Below are positions 10,269 through 22,110 of a DNA stretch of 64,000 nt, in pieces (the first letter of the stretch is position 1; each line of letters opens with the position of its first letter). The notes beneath the pieces are model-generated. The model was not told the origin of the DNA. It saw nothing but the letters and a program-made list of their open reading frames with translations, and made no database searches. Source of the DNA: Flammula alnicola (taxonomy: Eukaryota; Basidiomycota; Agaricomycetes; Agaricales; Strophariaceae); the NCBI GenBank assembly GCA_015499995.1, contig JADNRV010000046.1, positions 124,001-188,000 on the forward strand, in the 5' to 3' direction. A program made the position numbers and the translations under genes.

Positions 10269-13099
10269 CTAGAGGGCGACTCCAAACTGGAAAAGAAATG
10301 ACAGTAAATCAGACAGCATCGACATTCGTTCCTGTTATGGACCCACCTGTACGTGACTTGCATTGGATGTGGAGCTCTGCACCCTTTGGACTGCCCTTGA
10401 GCCCGTACCCAGATTTTCGGACTGAGGTTGGGAAAATTCTTCCGTAGCCGATCCGTATTCAGTTTCTGTTGCCGAACCCTTCTTAGAATGAGCCGTCGTG
10501 GTACTGCTCGTGCAGTCGACATCGTCCTGGTAGATATCGTTTTTAGCGACTCCGACCACCGGTGCTGGTTGTACAGGTGTTCCTGCCAAATATACGGGCA
10601 TCATCGAAGGGTTAACTGCTTTTGGTAATGGGTCCGCAAGGCTGGAGGTCTGGCCTTCTGGCTTCCGAAATATTTGAGAGAAGGTCTGTTGATAAGGCGG
10701 AGCAGCACCGGCAGGAAGTACAGGAACGTAGGAAAATCCTGGCATTCCTTGAACATGGGCCGCGCTCCCAGAAAATTGGTACGTACGAAGTTCCCTTCGA
10801 TGATTGCGACGGTAAAGATAAAAAATAACAAGCACCACGATGAGCACAATAATAGAGACTCCAGCTGCGATACTGCCCCCAATAATTGCAGCTTTTCCGC
10901 CACTGTAAATCAGATCATGTTAGTTCGACTGGTGTTTAAGCAGTGATGGTGCTATACCTGTCCCCAGATCCACCGTCATGTTTGTGAGGCCCCCGGTTGC
11001 TATTCATAGTACTCGTGGAGCTCTGCGGGCTCGAGGCAGTACTAGTGGAATAAGATATTGGCAGACTCGTAGCCAGGACAGAGCTTGTCGATGGACCCGC
11101 TATCGCCCCACTACTGACGCTCAGGGCCAGAGAAGTCGATGGAATTATATCAACACTAGTTGCTGTAGTACCATTTTGCAAGATGGAATCATCACCACTG
11201 GCACTTGCGGCAGCTACTTGTAGAACCCCGGTTTTTTTGACAGTTCTGCTAACTTCTGTCGGAATGGGCTGCGTTTCATTATTAATGGAGAGAACCGTCG
11301 TACGATGCTGAGGGCTTCCACCTTTCGGGTCAATTGTTGAAGAAGTCTGCGTCTTCGGGGTTGAGACGGGGGACGGAATGGAGAGAACCGTCGTGCGATG
11401 CTGAGAGCTTCCAACTTTCGGGTCAATCTTTGAAGAAGTCTGTGTCTTCGGGGTTGAGACGGGGGAGGAGATGATGAGAACCGTCGTGCGATGCTGAGTG
11501 CTTCCACCTTTCGGGTCAATTGTTAAAGAAGTCTGCGTCTTCGAGGTTGAGACGGGGGAGGGAATGGAGAGAACTGTCGTGCGATGCTGAGGGCCTCCAC
11601 CTTTCGGGTCAATTGTTGAAGAAGTCTGCGTCTTCCCAGTCGAGGTTGAGACGGGAAAGGGAATGGAGAGAACCGTCGTGTGATGCTGAGGGCTTCCAAC
11701 TTTCGGGTCAATCTTTGAAGAAGTCTGCGTCTTTGAGGTTGAGACGGGGGAGGGAATGATGAGAACCGTCGTGCGATGCTGAGTGCTTCCAACTTTCGGG
11801 TCAATTTTTGAAGAAACCTGCGTCTTGGAGGTTGAGACGGGAAAAGGAACGGAGAGAAACGTCGTGCGATGCTGAGTGCTTGAAACTTTTGGGTCAATTG
11901 TTGAAGAAGTCTGCGTCTTCGAGGATGAGACGGGAAAAGGAACGGAGAGAACCGCCGTGCGATGCTGAGTGCTTCCACCTTTCGGGTCAATTGTTGAAGA
12001 AGTCTGCGTCTTCGAGGCTGAGACGGGGAAGGGAACGATAATGTTAGCAGAGACATGAAGAGGAATAGAGAGAGTCGTTGTTCGATGTATCGTGTTTTCA
12101 TCTTTTGGGTTATTTGTTGAGGTCGGAAATAGATGAATAGGTATACCAGCAGTCACATGTAGAGGGATGGGAAGAGATGAAAACTCCGGAGTATTTATGG
12201 ATTGTGTCGAATGAGAGGGAGTATTTTGTAGAGGCGAAGGGGTTACATTCGTCAAAGTCTTCAGCGAGGCAACAATTTCGGTAGCCGTTGGCGAGAAGCT
12301 GTTGCGTAGCGAAGTTTTGGTGGGAGCCGCGAGCGACGGCGCTGCATGGGAGGGAAACGCATCCACTGAAAGTGTTGGCGTGGAGTGCCTTTCCGTTATA
12401 ATCACAGAGTGAGATGGCCCTTCTACCGTAGTCATTCGCGGAGAAGGTTTCTCTCTAGGAGTTGGTGTTGGGGGGCTACTTTCCGGAGAGATTAATCGTG
12501 AGGGAGCCCTCCCTGGAAGGATCGGCATTGTGGAACACAACGAACTAGCCCTCGAGAGAATAGGCAGTTTCTAGTATTACAAGCACCACGAAGTGAAGAC
12601 CAAGGTGATAGGTATGTAAACGGCTATGGATGCTAACCTGAATTTTTTGGAGGCCTACGTTATAACCACCACATATAATTAAACCTGCACAAAGGCGAAA
12701 AGTCTCGTCGGTAGTGGATCGACTGTTGCTATTATATCTCAGTATTATGGGTCGCAACACTGTTGAGATTATCAAATAGCTGAGCTATACAACATTCTCC
12801 GAAATGATTTACCTGTTATTGATGAAAGAAGCCGACAATAGACCGAATTAGTTGAATTCAAGGAGCATCAACCTACATTTCTGATCCAACTGCACGGCTC
12901 TCGGGCAGTGGTAGCGAGCTGACAAGGCACTTGAAGTGGCCACATCTGCGCTTGACTCGATAGGCTGGCCACCGCTCTGTAAATAGCGTATCTAAATATT
13001 TCCAAAAGAAAATTGAAAGCGTACCGTACTATCCAGAGGTGTGGTCATCTCATCGCTTGCAAGCTCATAATTCAGGCTCTCGGCGAGGATATATTCCAT
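10269..13099 (-). CDS. Mucin-like single-pass membrane protein with tandem repeats
   Basis: Seven exons join in frame: 13099-13025, 12976-12877, 12812-12791, 12728-12638, 12570-10958, 10902-10347 and 10286-10269 (about 824 residues). A Cys-containing N-terminal part (YHCPRAVQLDQKC, then FRLCAGLIICGGYNVGLQK) is followed by several hundred Ser/Thr/Pro-rich residues with eight copies of a 31-residue repeat. Then come one membrane span (about IIGGSIAAGVSIIVLIVVLV), a basic stop-transfer (YRRNHRRELR) and a cytosolic tail. This is the plan of heavily O-glycosylated fungal surface sensors or adhesins. The 5' end is uncertain: no clear signal peptide is seen, and the frame stays open upstream to an ATG at 13196. 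The last small exon could instead be read through to a nearby stop at 10335. Confidence 0.7.
11283..12036 (-). repeat. Eight tandem copies of a 93-bp coding repeat
   Basis: The protein unit is about PVSTSKTQTSSTIDPK plus a QHRTTVLS-type end. Seven copies are 31 residues and one is 33 through a 6-bp insertion (STGK). A more degenerate copy precedes them. Because 93 is divisible by three, the array is also open in other frames, which explains spurious overlapping frames such as 11523-12101. Copies differ at a few positions, so the array is not freshly duplicated. Confidence 0.9.
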
Positions 13100-13912
13100 G
13101 GCGCGACCATCGATCAGACTTGTTGACGATCCTAGATAAAAATACTTGGCACGTAGTCGCTAGGGCGTGATGCGTCCGAACTACGCCGATTTTCATTTTT
13201 TAAGACTTGCATGATAGAGGTACCAGGCGGCCCCATACGTATATATCGTTGATCTGACAGGTGTAACCATAAGCAAAAGGTTTATTGTAAGAATTCTCCA
13301 GCATTATATGCTTACTGATTTGTGTGCCCCTCTAAATCTACTGTCTCTAGTAGCGCCGTATCCATTATTTCGAAGTTGTGGGTGATCCATCATTCGTGAT
13401 GTGCGATGCAGTGGGGAGATGGTGATGGGTGGCCCATGATGCATATGCATGATGGAGTTCATGGAGTTCACTGAAGTCTGAAGAAGGCGCAGCCGAACAC
13501 GACTGATCGGATTGTTCCGGGCTGGATGCTTCAACAGTTTTTTGCTGAATCCTAACGGCGGTGCAGTCTCAGATCTTATCCTCAAATACTTCAGAACTAG
13601 TTGCTCCTTGAGAGCGGATCCCTGATCATGCGCGTTTATAGTATCATACAATGATGGAACATGGCGCAGATGAGCAAGAACAAGGAGACCGAAGCACTTT
13701 TTAAAAGGTGAAGGTGACGGTTCTGCAGGGAGATAGACCCGGAGGTGCGTATGAAAATTCTAATTACCAACCATTATGCGACAGTGCGTTGAGAAGTTTA
13801 GTTAGGAGTGGGCAACGTTCTGCAGAGTTGAACGTTGAACGTTGAACGTTGAACCCTGACACGTGAATTCTTCGCGCTCCCTTCTGCGAGCGCTTCCTTG
13901 TCCTTTAGCATC
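13100..13912. other. Intergenic region with a short tandem repeat
   Basis: Probable promoter of the mucin-like gene. It contains a 28-bp array, four perfect copies of GTTGAAC at 13827-13854. A 115-residue minus-strand frame (13304-13651) shows no domain. Confidence 0.45.
13827..13854. repeat. Four perfect tandem copies of GTTGAAC
   Basis: Seen directly in the sequence, about 60 bp upstream of the start of the broken TPR-like gene. The repeats create overlapping AACGTT palindromes. The function is unknown. Confidence 0.9.
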
Positions 13913-14890
13913 ATGGCAACATCCTCTAGACCCAGCAAATCGAAAGATGGAAACCTCTTCAATGTGAGCCTAGAATAAAATGGTTGGTATGTATCTCACC
14001 ATGCCCCGTAGGCCGAACTCAATATCATGGCTTTGATTAAATTGTGGTAATATTCGAGGTGAGTACAGAGAAACCTGCCAAATTCAATCCCTAACGTAAA
14101 ATTTCAGGAAATGCGTTCAAATGTTAATTCTATAAATTCTCAATCATTGCCAACAATACTGGGCATTTCAGTGAAGCGTTGAAATCTCTGAAGCTTCACT
14201 CAACCTTTTTCGTGATGCAGGCCGTCTGATGGCTGTTATTCCTGGAATGCTTGACACAACCAACGAGCAGGCACATATTTATATATCGCTGGGTAAATTC
14301 GTTCAGGCAGAAGAAGCCCTCAGAACCGGCCTGACACTCAGCAAACGGGTCCCCAAATGGGCCACCGACGGAACTCGAGAAGAAGCACAAATGGCACAGT
14401 CTCGTCATGGCATATAAGGGTAAACTGGTGGGGGCCGCCAAACTCATCGCAAATGTCTGCCAGATCCTCGAAAAACGGCACGCTGAAGCGCTGGAGAATG
14501 CATTACGCGCTCAAGGCCTTAGCGCCCACTATAGGCAAGACAACGTCATAGCGAAAACTTTCTTCCAGAAAGCACACGAATTGTCGAAGGTGAAAAAAGC
14601 ATTTTATATGCGAAATGTGGGACCTCATGTATCTATCTGAAGTTGCTCACCGAGAGGGCGCTCCAGCGAAAAGAGACGACCTTGTGGATAAGGCCGTGGA
14701 AGCCGCGAAGGGTGCCGGTGCTTACCGCGAGGTCGGGATGGCTATCCATTAAAGCTTCCTGGACTGCTGATGCAATGGATTTCGAAATGGCAAGAGAGTA
14801 TACACGCCTTGGGTCCATCAGCGCGCACAGAGTTACTTGCTGCCGATTAGTCGAGGCAGCTCTTTCTTCAGGCTATCGCTATTTTTGAAG
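13913..14890 (+). pseudogene. Broken TPR-type helical-repeat gene
   Basis: An apparent start and first exon (ATG at 13913, donor near 13964) lead into sequence with stops. Coding-like pieces then lie in three different frames: about 14200-14415 (NEQAHIYISLGKFVQAEEAL), about 14400-14610 (GKLVGAAKLIANVCQILE, then AKTFFQKAHELSK) and about 14620-14752 (MYLSEVAHREGAP, then AVEAAKGAGAYREVGMAIH). Each piece has the alternating small and large residue pattern of tetratricopeptide helices. They read as consecutive parts of one protein, so at least two frameshifts (near 14395 and 14615) and early stops have inactivated it. No intron with good splice sites reconciles the frames. The parent family was not identified. 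Confidence 0.65.
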
Positions 14891-16992
14891 GACTTCCGGA
14901 TATTCGGTTCAAGGCGAGAAGCTTGAGAGCGTTATGTAGGAGAAATTTCCCTTTTAGAACAGGACCAGGAACGCGTAAAGACGTACTTCTCGGAGGTGCA
15001 TACTGTCGGCCTGTGATTATATGAGCATCCAACCAGGGTTCCTTTACATCGGGCTCCATTTTTTCATGCTGGACGACAGAAAGTTCGTTGGGTGACCGTT
15101 TTCCGCCGGGTTGGTGTTTTTTATTTCTCGGCTTTGTCTAATTTTTTTTGGCACCGTAAACCTATGTTAAATCTTCGTCAATCGGACCTTTTACTGGAAC
15201 CATATAATTGCGTTTAAGCTCTCGAGAGTGCCTTTCTAGTTTCTTTCTCCCTGGCCTAATTCCACATCGAATACTATCCCGCTAAATTAGTCGACAGCCA
15301 ACACATCCGCTTGACTAGTATCATCTGTTATTCGACTTATTGCAGTTTCTGGTGACAACTCTGATCCTTGATACGTTGAACGCTGTTTGGAAAGTTGCTG
15401 CACGTACAGTGTGGCATTTTGGTCCAGCGAGCTCGGTCTGAAGACGGAAGTGTGGAGTAACTGTGATGTAAATCTGCATGGCGAATTTATGGGCTTAGAT
15501 ATAGGGATAGATCCTGATTCTGCGGAATTCGGAACAATCGGTTTGTCAAGGTTTCAAATCAATGAAACGGGGCGACAAGCCTGTGTGTAGGCCGTTGTAT
15601 TGTTGCTGCGGGTATGTTCATCGTCTCTTAACCGGCACCAGTGATCTTCTGGATTAACGGAGACCATCGACAGGAAAAGATCATGGTTGGTTCTGATTCA
15701 CTCACGTTAGATTCTTCGCCCGGAACGTACGTCAGAAATATCACATTCGGTAGAAACTTCTGACTTGTCCGAGGCGACTGTCGAGGAAAGCGCGTCCAGG
15801 ACAATATAATAACCGCGCTCGCGAACGCCTCTGGGAGTATATAGAAGGTCTCCAGTTTCGATAAGTACCAGTACGTATGGCACGAGCTTGCGAGCGACCA
15901 TGATAGCCCCACTTAACGGTCACGTCCCTGTTCGACCGAGCCATGATAAGACAAAAATATCCTTCATGGAAGCATAAGGTTGACTTTGTGCCGGCAGAGA
16001 AGAGACTTTCCAAAAGCATTCCGGTGAGGTGAGGTCAACTGATCGCCATGTTGACTTATTTCCAGAATAAAGAATGCACTATGGACCTGAGCAGGTGGCA
16101 GGTGCAAGTCATGACCAGAGGGGGGTTTCCATAATGACGATTGTTCTTGCTTCTTTTCCGTAGGTGTGTCGTACTTATCAGTTGTGTACGAACGAGGAAG
16201 CATTGGCGTACATGTCGGAGGCAATTAGTGATACTTGGGCCCACAAGGATGGCTGTATATGGGTCCTCTGCCGTCCCTGAGTGACGAGATGTCTGATAAA
16301 GGGCGCAGCTGGTGCGACATAAGAGGGATAGCGCATTGCGAAACGGCATAGGCTTTGTTCCTCTCTTGACCAAGGCTTCGGCAGACTGTCTAAGATAAAG
16401 ATGCCGCGAGATCGAGAAATCTGGAAAGATGTCATCGAGCAGTGTTGATCCATGATTGACGGGGGCCATACAGCGATGTCAGGATTTTAATTTCGACGCG
16501 AGATATTAGTTGCAGTAAAATCGCGCTTCGTCGAAGCTTTGGACGCGGCGACTCTTCCACTGTAGTTCATATTTGTAGAGATCTAGAACGAAAGACAGGG
16601 GTTAGCACTGAAAATAAAGTATGAGCGGCGTACGCAGGGTCCAGCGGAGTTGGCTAATGTTAGCGTCTGTTTTGATAATTCGTCCGACTATCCGCAAACG
16701 AGATTTATGGCAAATGCCAAAGAGAAAGGCGCTTGAATAGATAGGTTTCTCCGATAGACATAAGAAAGGATATATTGCGTGTATTGGGCGTGGGTTGTAT
16801 ACAGTTGTCTGGACAACCTCTGCGGCAGAGAGCGATGTTTAGAGCGTATATTTGGCTCACGTGGCGTTAATTCCTCCCACCATCCATGGAAGCTTCGAAA
16901 TCGATTTCTTCTTCCTGTCGTGTAATATTCTATATCTTTTCAACGCTCTTTTTTCTTTCTTTTCTTCCTTGTCCTCTTTCTTTCTGCATGTC
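14891..16992. other. Long intergenic region, one weak minus-strand gene candidate
   Basis: No gene is supported. Between 15640 and 16470 on the minus strand, frames such as MVARKLVPYVLVLIETGDLL (about 15900-15710) and a 91-residue frame at 16453-16178 look weakly coding. No domain, start or splice model holds together, so this may be a decayed gene. The stretch before 16993 is the likely promoter and 5' UTR of the G-alpha gene and has a pyrimidine-rich run (16900-16990). Confidence 0.35.
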
Positions 16993-19513
16993 ATGCCAAA
17001 GAACAAGCTCGAGTACCCCACCCCCCGCAGAAGGACTATCTCTGACCCCCTTGCCGCCGCTCTCCTTCCGCCTCCGGATGAATCCCCCACAGACCGCGAC
17101 ATCCGTCTCAAGGCCGAGATCGACGCCAAGAAAGTCAGCGACTCCATAGACGACATGATTCGCCAGGAGAGAAATGAGAGGAAGAAGTCAAAGGCAGAGG
17201 TCAGCGTCCTGTTGCTGGGTCAGTCGGAGTCGGGTAAAAGCACCACTCTCAAGCGTGAGTCTCTGCAATATCTCTTTATCATTATGTGTGGTGTCTTTGT
17301 GCTTGCTACGCCAATGTGACGTGTCGCAAATCGTTGATGGTCGATCGTGTTCCCTGTGGTTCCATCCACCGCATTTGCGCCTCTCACTTGTCGGCAACGG
17401 CGCTTTCAGACGCGCGTAATGGTTTATGCGCCTAGTCACCCCTGACACCCGAAAAATCCTCTCGATATGCTTCCGCTCGCATTTCCCCGTTCTGTCAATT
17501 TGTGTTCCTGTAACTGACCCTTTTCGATAGAATTCCAGCTTTTGCATTCTCCCTCTGCGTTTCACGCGGAAAGAATAGCGTGGAGAGCAGTTATTTATTT
17601 AAACCTTGTTCGCTCTGTCAGACGGTGAGTATTTTTAGTTATTATCGAAATGTTCGTTTCCCCTCAGCACAGAGGTATCGTTCCCTTTCTTTTGCAGAAT
17701 ACTGGACGCTCTTGCACCCGAATCTGATGCACTGGACGACCACGACGACAGTGACTCGCCCGAAACAGCGTCAGTTATCATCTCGGCCACTGGCCGACCG
17801 CCTTCCGCCATTTTGGGCACTCGGGTTGCTAATTATGACACCTATCGACGGAAACTTGAACCCCTCGCCGAATTGGAAGAGCGTCTCATCCATCTGCTCT
17901 CATCCCCTGACGAGGACGAAGCTACCCATCTCGGACCTTCACGGCCTGCTTGGGAACTTTATGCAAATCTTTACAAGTCTAACGAAAACATGCCCCCGCC
18001 CTCCAGCGTCCCAAATTCACCCAACGGACGTCCAACACCTACGATCATGATTCCCCAGAAAAAGCAAACACCCTCAGCTATATCCAGTAAATCCTCGATG
18101 GGTGATATCCCAAACGGTGCTTCCTCAAAAGGGAAGGAGATCGTCGTTCACACGTCGAGGAATTGGAAAAAAACATTTGCGCTTGGAAGTAAATCTAAAA
18201 GCCCAAAGAGTCCTCATTCCGGAGAAATTGAGGGGTGGTGGGAAGATCCAGACGATCCGGTCCACACTCTCAATGCGTGTGCGCCTACTATGCAAGAGCT
18301 GTGGCGCGACCCTCAAGTTAGGAAGCGCCTTCAAGAAAAGCGCTTACGGCTGGAAGAGAGCAGTGGATTGTATGTTTGATTTCTCCAGCGTTTCCTGTTG
18401 GGCAGTTCTCACTGGCATGGCGTATTCAGCTATCTCGATGAGATTCCCCGAATTACAGCCAAAAAGTATATTCCCACCGATGGTGCGTTCGTTTATTTAT
18501 TCAAAATCGAGCGCGCCTTCTTATCCACATTGGTACAGCGGATGTCCTAAAGGCTAGGTTAAAAACCATGGGTGTTGTCGAACACACGTTTTCTATACCG
18601 TCCGGCAGCAATAAGGGTGTGGAATGGCGGATTTATGATGTTGGTGGGGCCCGAAACCAACGGCAGGCATGGGCACCGTATTTCGAGGATGGTGAGATTC
18701 ATGCTCGGCGATTGCCACTCCAATTGCTTATGCCTTCTCTTCTATCAGTGAATGCCATTATATTCCTTGCGCCCATTTCGGTCTTTGACCAGGTAACGCC
18801 ATATCAGACCCCTCGCTGTGGAATCCCCACTGATCGTGTCATTCTTTGCGCAGGTTTTGGCAGAGGTGGGAACGCCTTCCATCGGCAAATGAATTGTGAT
18901 CAATACTCAGATATTCTTCGTCAGGATCCTCGCGTGAATCGCCTCGAAGATTCACTGATACTATGGAGAACAGTCGTGTCAAACAAACTGCTCGCCAATG
19001 TCAACATTGTACTTTTCCTCAACAAGTGTGACTTGTTACAAGTGGGGTTTCTATTTTTTATACTTGTAACTTCTTCGATCTTAACGCCAATTTCAAGGCC
19101 AAGCTTGAAGCTGGGGTGAGGCTTAATCAGCACATGATCTCGTATGGTGATAGACCAAACGATTACGACTCTGTTTCGAAATGTATGTGCTTTTGAGCCT
19201 ATGCGACACAGAAATATTCATTATTGTTTCTCATAGATTTCCGCAATAAGTTTGGTGTCATACACCAATCATACACGCCAAACAAGGAACGAGAACTCTA
19301 TAGTATGGAACTTGCTATTGTGTCGACCGAGGGAGAACTAACTTTTCCGCAGTTCACTTCACTGCTGTGACAGATACACGGAGAACGGTGACCATTATTG
19401 CTGCAGGTCAGTCTATCGCCATTAGGGATCTGACCATACGGCGGTGCTAATATTATCCTGCAGTTCGAGATATTATTATCAAGGGAAACCTGCGAAACAT
19501 GAGACTTGTTTGA
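16993..19513 (+). CDS. Divergent, enlarged heterotrimeric G-protein alpha subunit
   Basis: Twelve exons: 16993-17254, 17531-17624, 17698-18369, 18430-18482, 18539-18691, 18749-18792, 18854-18865, 18925-19041, 19098-19182, 19237-19302, 19353-19406 and 19464-19513. The product is 553 residues. G-boxes are in order: P-loop LLLGQSESGKST, switch I RLKTMG, switch II DVGGARNQR, NKCD, and TAVTD at the TCAT position. The C-terminus is DIIIKGNLRNMRLV. Usual length is about 350-360; the extra residues lie mostly in the helical domain, a Ser/Pro-rich insert with a charged segment. Three oddities: no Gly at position 2 for myristoylation, a 12-nt exon, and Ala replacing the Gln that activates water for GTP hydrolysis. 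Membrane-receptor signalling is the expected role. The missing Gln predicts slow hydrolysis. Confidence 0.92.
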
Positions 19514-20113
19514 CGAAGAAGTCCTTCGTAGTTGCCATATCTCGGCAAAGAAGTTAATGGGTTCGGCTCTACTACAGCCGTTTGCTATCTTATCGACTTT
19601 GTTCTTTTGGCTGCCTGGCTTGCACCCTTCGCTTTTTTGACACATCGATATTTCTGTTGCTATGTTCGTCATTCTTTCTGCATCCATGCTTTCCGTGACT
19701 CTCATGCTATTACTTTTAATTCCCTTCTGTTACAGCGATACTTTCGTCTAGTTCTCCGCATTCGAACAAGGTATCCTTTTGACCTCACGCGCTATTACTT
19801 ACAAATTCATATTCCGCGGCACCATACCGTTACATTACCATTATATCAAGACGTCCTCTAATTGCGTTTGGATGTCATTTAATTTGACGCCAACGCGCTA
19901 CATAGTAATACCTAGCTACCGCAACGCCTGTCGTAATTACCTAGTTTATATGAATTCATCTGAGCAAGCTACTCTGAGAACCTGCGCCTGCTGATGAATC
20001 CAGTTGGCCGTTCGCCCCTGCAATATTCTCAAGGGCGTCGGCGGTACACGTTTCTCCGCGGTGCGACGACGTGTACGTTGAAGTCCGCAGCGCGAACTCC
20101 GAGTCCTACCCTG
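19514..20113. other. Intergenic region between the G-alpha and RidA genes
   Basis: Same-direction genes flank it. It contains the G-alpha 3' UTR and the RidA promoter. Short frames only. Confidence 0.4.
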
Positions 20114-20871
20114 ATGTCGTCGAGACACGCTCATCGATTTGCGCGGAATTTGCGTACTTTTACACCCTCTTTCTGGCATCGATTACCCGTCAAATTCGAT
20201 AATCAGATCAAAAGTGCTGCTATCTCCGTCTCTTGTTATCCCACCAAGGCTCACCAGCGCACATTTGCAACAACAACTCCGATGGCATCTACCACTTCCA
20301 CCCACGCGTCTTTGACTGCGGTCTCTACCTCCCGTTAGTACTTCTCTGTCGTAAATCGTGATTCTATCGATGATGGACATCGATAACTCCTTTTCAACTT
20401 GCAGAGGCTCCCGCAGCCATCGGCCCATATTCGCAGGCCATCAAGGTCGGCGACCTGTTGTTCTGTTCGGGATGCATCCCCCTCGACTCTTCCACGATGG
20501 AGATCGTTCAGGGTGGCGTCGTAGAGCAGACCGAGCAGGCTTTGAAGAACCTCAAGGCAGTTGTTGAGGCAGGAGGTTCCGAGTTGGGCAAGGTCGCGAA
20601 AACCACGGCGCGTATTAGATTCGTAGACTTTTAGGAATGCAAGCTAACTTGGGGGGAATTTTAGGTTTTCTTGAAGTCGATGAATGATTTCGTCGCAGTC
20701 AATGGAGCTTACGCCAAGTTCTTCGGTAGCCACGCACCCGCACGCTCAGCTGTCGAAGTTGCCCGTTTACCGAAAGATGTTCTCGTGGAGATCGAATGCA
20801 TTGCTAGGTGAATAAACAAATGAAACGTTGCTCAGAATCGATGTACTGACGTTTTCTATAGCCTGAAGTAG
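20114..20871 (+). CDS. MMF1: RidA/YjgF-family 2-iminobutanoate/2-iminopropanoate deaminase
   Basis: Four exons: 20114-20333, 20405-20607, 20665-20807 and 20862-20871 (191 residues). Residues 1 to about 60 are Arg- and Ser-rich with few acids ([16 protein letters not shown]), a likely mitochondrial presequence. The ATG at 20282 would give a shorter cytosolic form. The core has [23 protein letters not shown], read with the Q at the splice junction, then [16 protein letters not shown], and [21 protein letters not shown] with the Arg that binds the substrate carboxylate. RidA enzymes hydrolyse reactive enamine/imine intermediates from Thr/Ser dehydratase and protect PLP enzymes; yeast Mmf1 acts in mitochondria. 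Keeping the conserved KTTVFL frame needs a non-canonical GC-AG intron at 20608-20664. Confidence 0.9.
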
Positions 20872-21047
20872 AGAATAGCTAAATCGTGAATGCGTCCAAA
20901 ATATAAATGCAGTTCCAAGAACGTTAAGCAATAGAAAAACCCTTCACGATTTTTGGCAATTGGTCTTTGGCGGTGGACAGATCTAGTCAACAGATAGCCG
21001 CAAAGAAAGATGCGAATTACAGACGTCCAGAAGTATACAACGATTAA

Positions 21048-22110
21048 TTACATGGCTTCGATCACCTCCTTCAAGCTTGTTTCGTCCAAGATCTCGAATC
21101 CTTTCGTTGGCGTCACCTAGGCAAGAAAGTCAGATTTAGATTACACGCAAGGGTCTAGCGCATCCGAAAAGCACGAACCTGTGCCAATTGAACATTGTGC
21201 TGGTCAAGCTTTTCTTCCATGACTTGCTTCAACACATTCAGAGTTAATAGCTGGGCTTCTCGTAGAGTCATTTGCTGAAAGATGAGATAAGCTAGTCAGC
21301 ATGTCTGCAGGAATGCAATAAAGATTTATGACGTACCTTGTGCCATTTATCTTGCAATTCACTCTGGGCTGCTTCAGATCCTGACCCAATCGCTTTGGCA
21401 TCATATCGCACGAATGTACCAGAAGGGTCGGTATGGTATCTAGATAGCGGCCTCAGAAAGAAAATATAGATATATACAAGAGATGGCTTACAGTTGAGGT
21501 CCAAGTTCATCAATTCCGGCAATGAGAAGTGCAACACCGAATGGCCTACTCATCATTGCTTCTTCATCGTGCACACTCTCTCCGAACCTCAGGGCCAGAT
21601 CACAGACGGCTTGCGTCACACTCTCGACTTTGATCCTTTCGTCGTATGTGAAAGCATGGTTTTGGGAGGTCACTCGCGCATGGTCGATCATCGTTCGAGC
21701 GTCTGCGGTCAGGCCAGACATCGCACAGCCAAGGTGAGTGTCGATTTCCATGATCTTCTCAATCGAGCTCGACTCCAGCAAGGGGGATTGAACACGCTTT
21801 TCTACGCCAAGAACGACACCCTCCGGTGTTTTGATGCCAACAGTTGTTGAACCAAGCTAGATCCATGAATATTGAGTACAGACCACTCGAGACAAAGCTT
21901 GAATGCGCACTTTAATGGCTTCAATAGCATATTCGACTGTGGGGATTTCTCAGAAACCATTCGAAAAGAGGTTGATGGTAAGAACACACCTTGGAATAGA
22001 CGACCTTCAGGTGAGAAGGTGTTGACACCCCGATCTACAAAGAAATAAGTTTTATGGCCACCAAGAACAGAGATTTAGAGCACACCGTATTCAGAACGCG
22101 TTAAAAACAT
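21048..22110 (-). CDS. PUP2: 20S proteasome subunit alpha type 5
   Basis: Seven exons: 22110-22086, 22034-21990, 21936-21911, 21856-21492, 21439-21337, 21274-21179 and 21116-21048. They give 242 residues, a typical length. The start [20 protein letters not shown] is the alpha-subunit signature, followed by [12 protein letters not shown]. Alpha-5 features follow: [20 protein letters not shown], then [16 protein letters not shown], and [18 protein letters not shown]. Alpha-5 sits in the outer ring of the 20S core, non-catalytic, gating entry and docking the 19S particle. Three of the first exons are only 25, 45 and 26 nt long. It shares a short divergent promoter with the inositol phosphatase gene. 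Confidence 0.95.

Noticed and set aside
11283..12036. CRISPR-like regular repeats
   Set aside because: This is a contiguous coding tandem repeat without unique spacers, in a eukaryotic gene.
11214..12101. Basic frames such as RRRLLQQLTRKVEALSIARR on the minus strand
   Set aside because: They are other frames of the 93-bp coding array, open because the period is divisible by three.
13304..13651. 115-residue minus-strand frame
   Set aside because: No domain, no splice extension and biased composition; probably chance.
15628..16469. Possible minus-strand gene
   Set aside because: Several short overlapping frames compete, and no consistent exon model or motif emerges.
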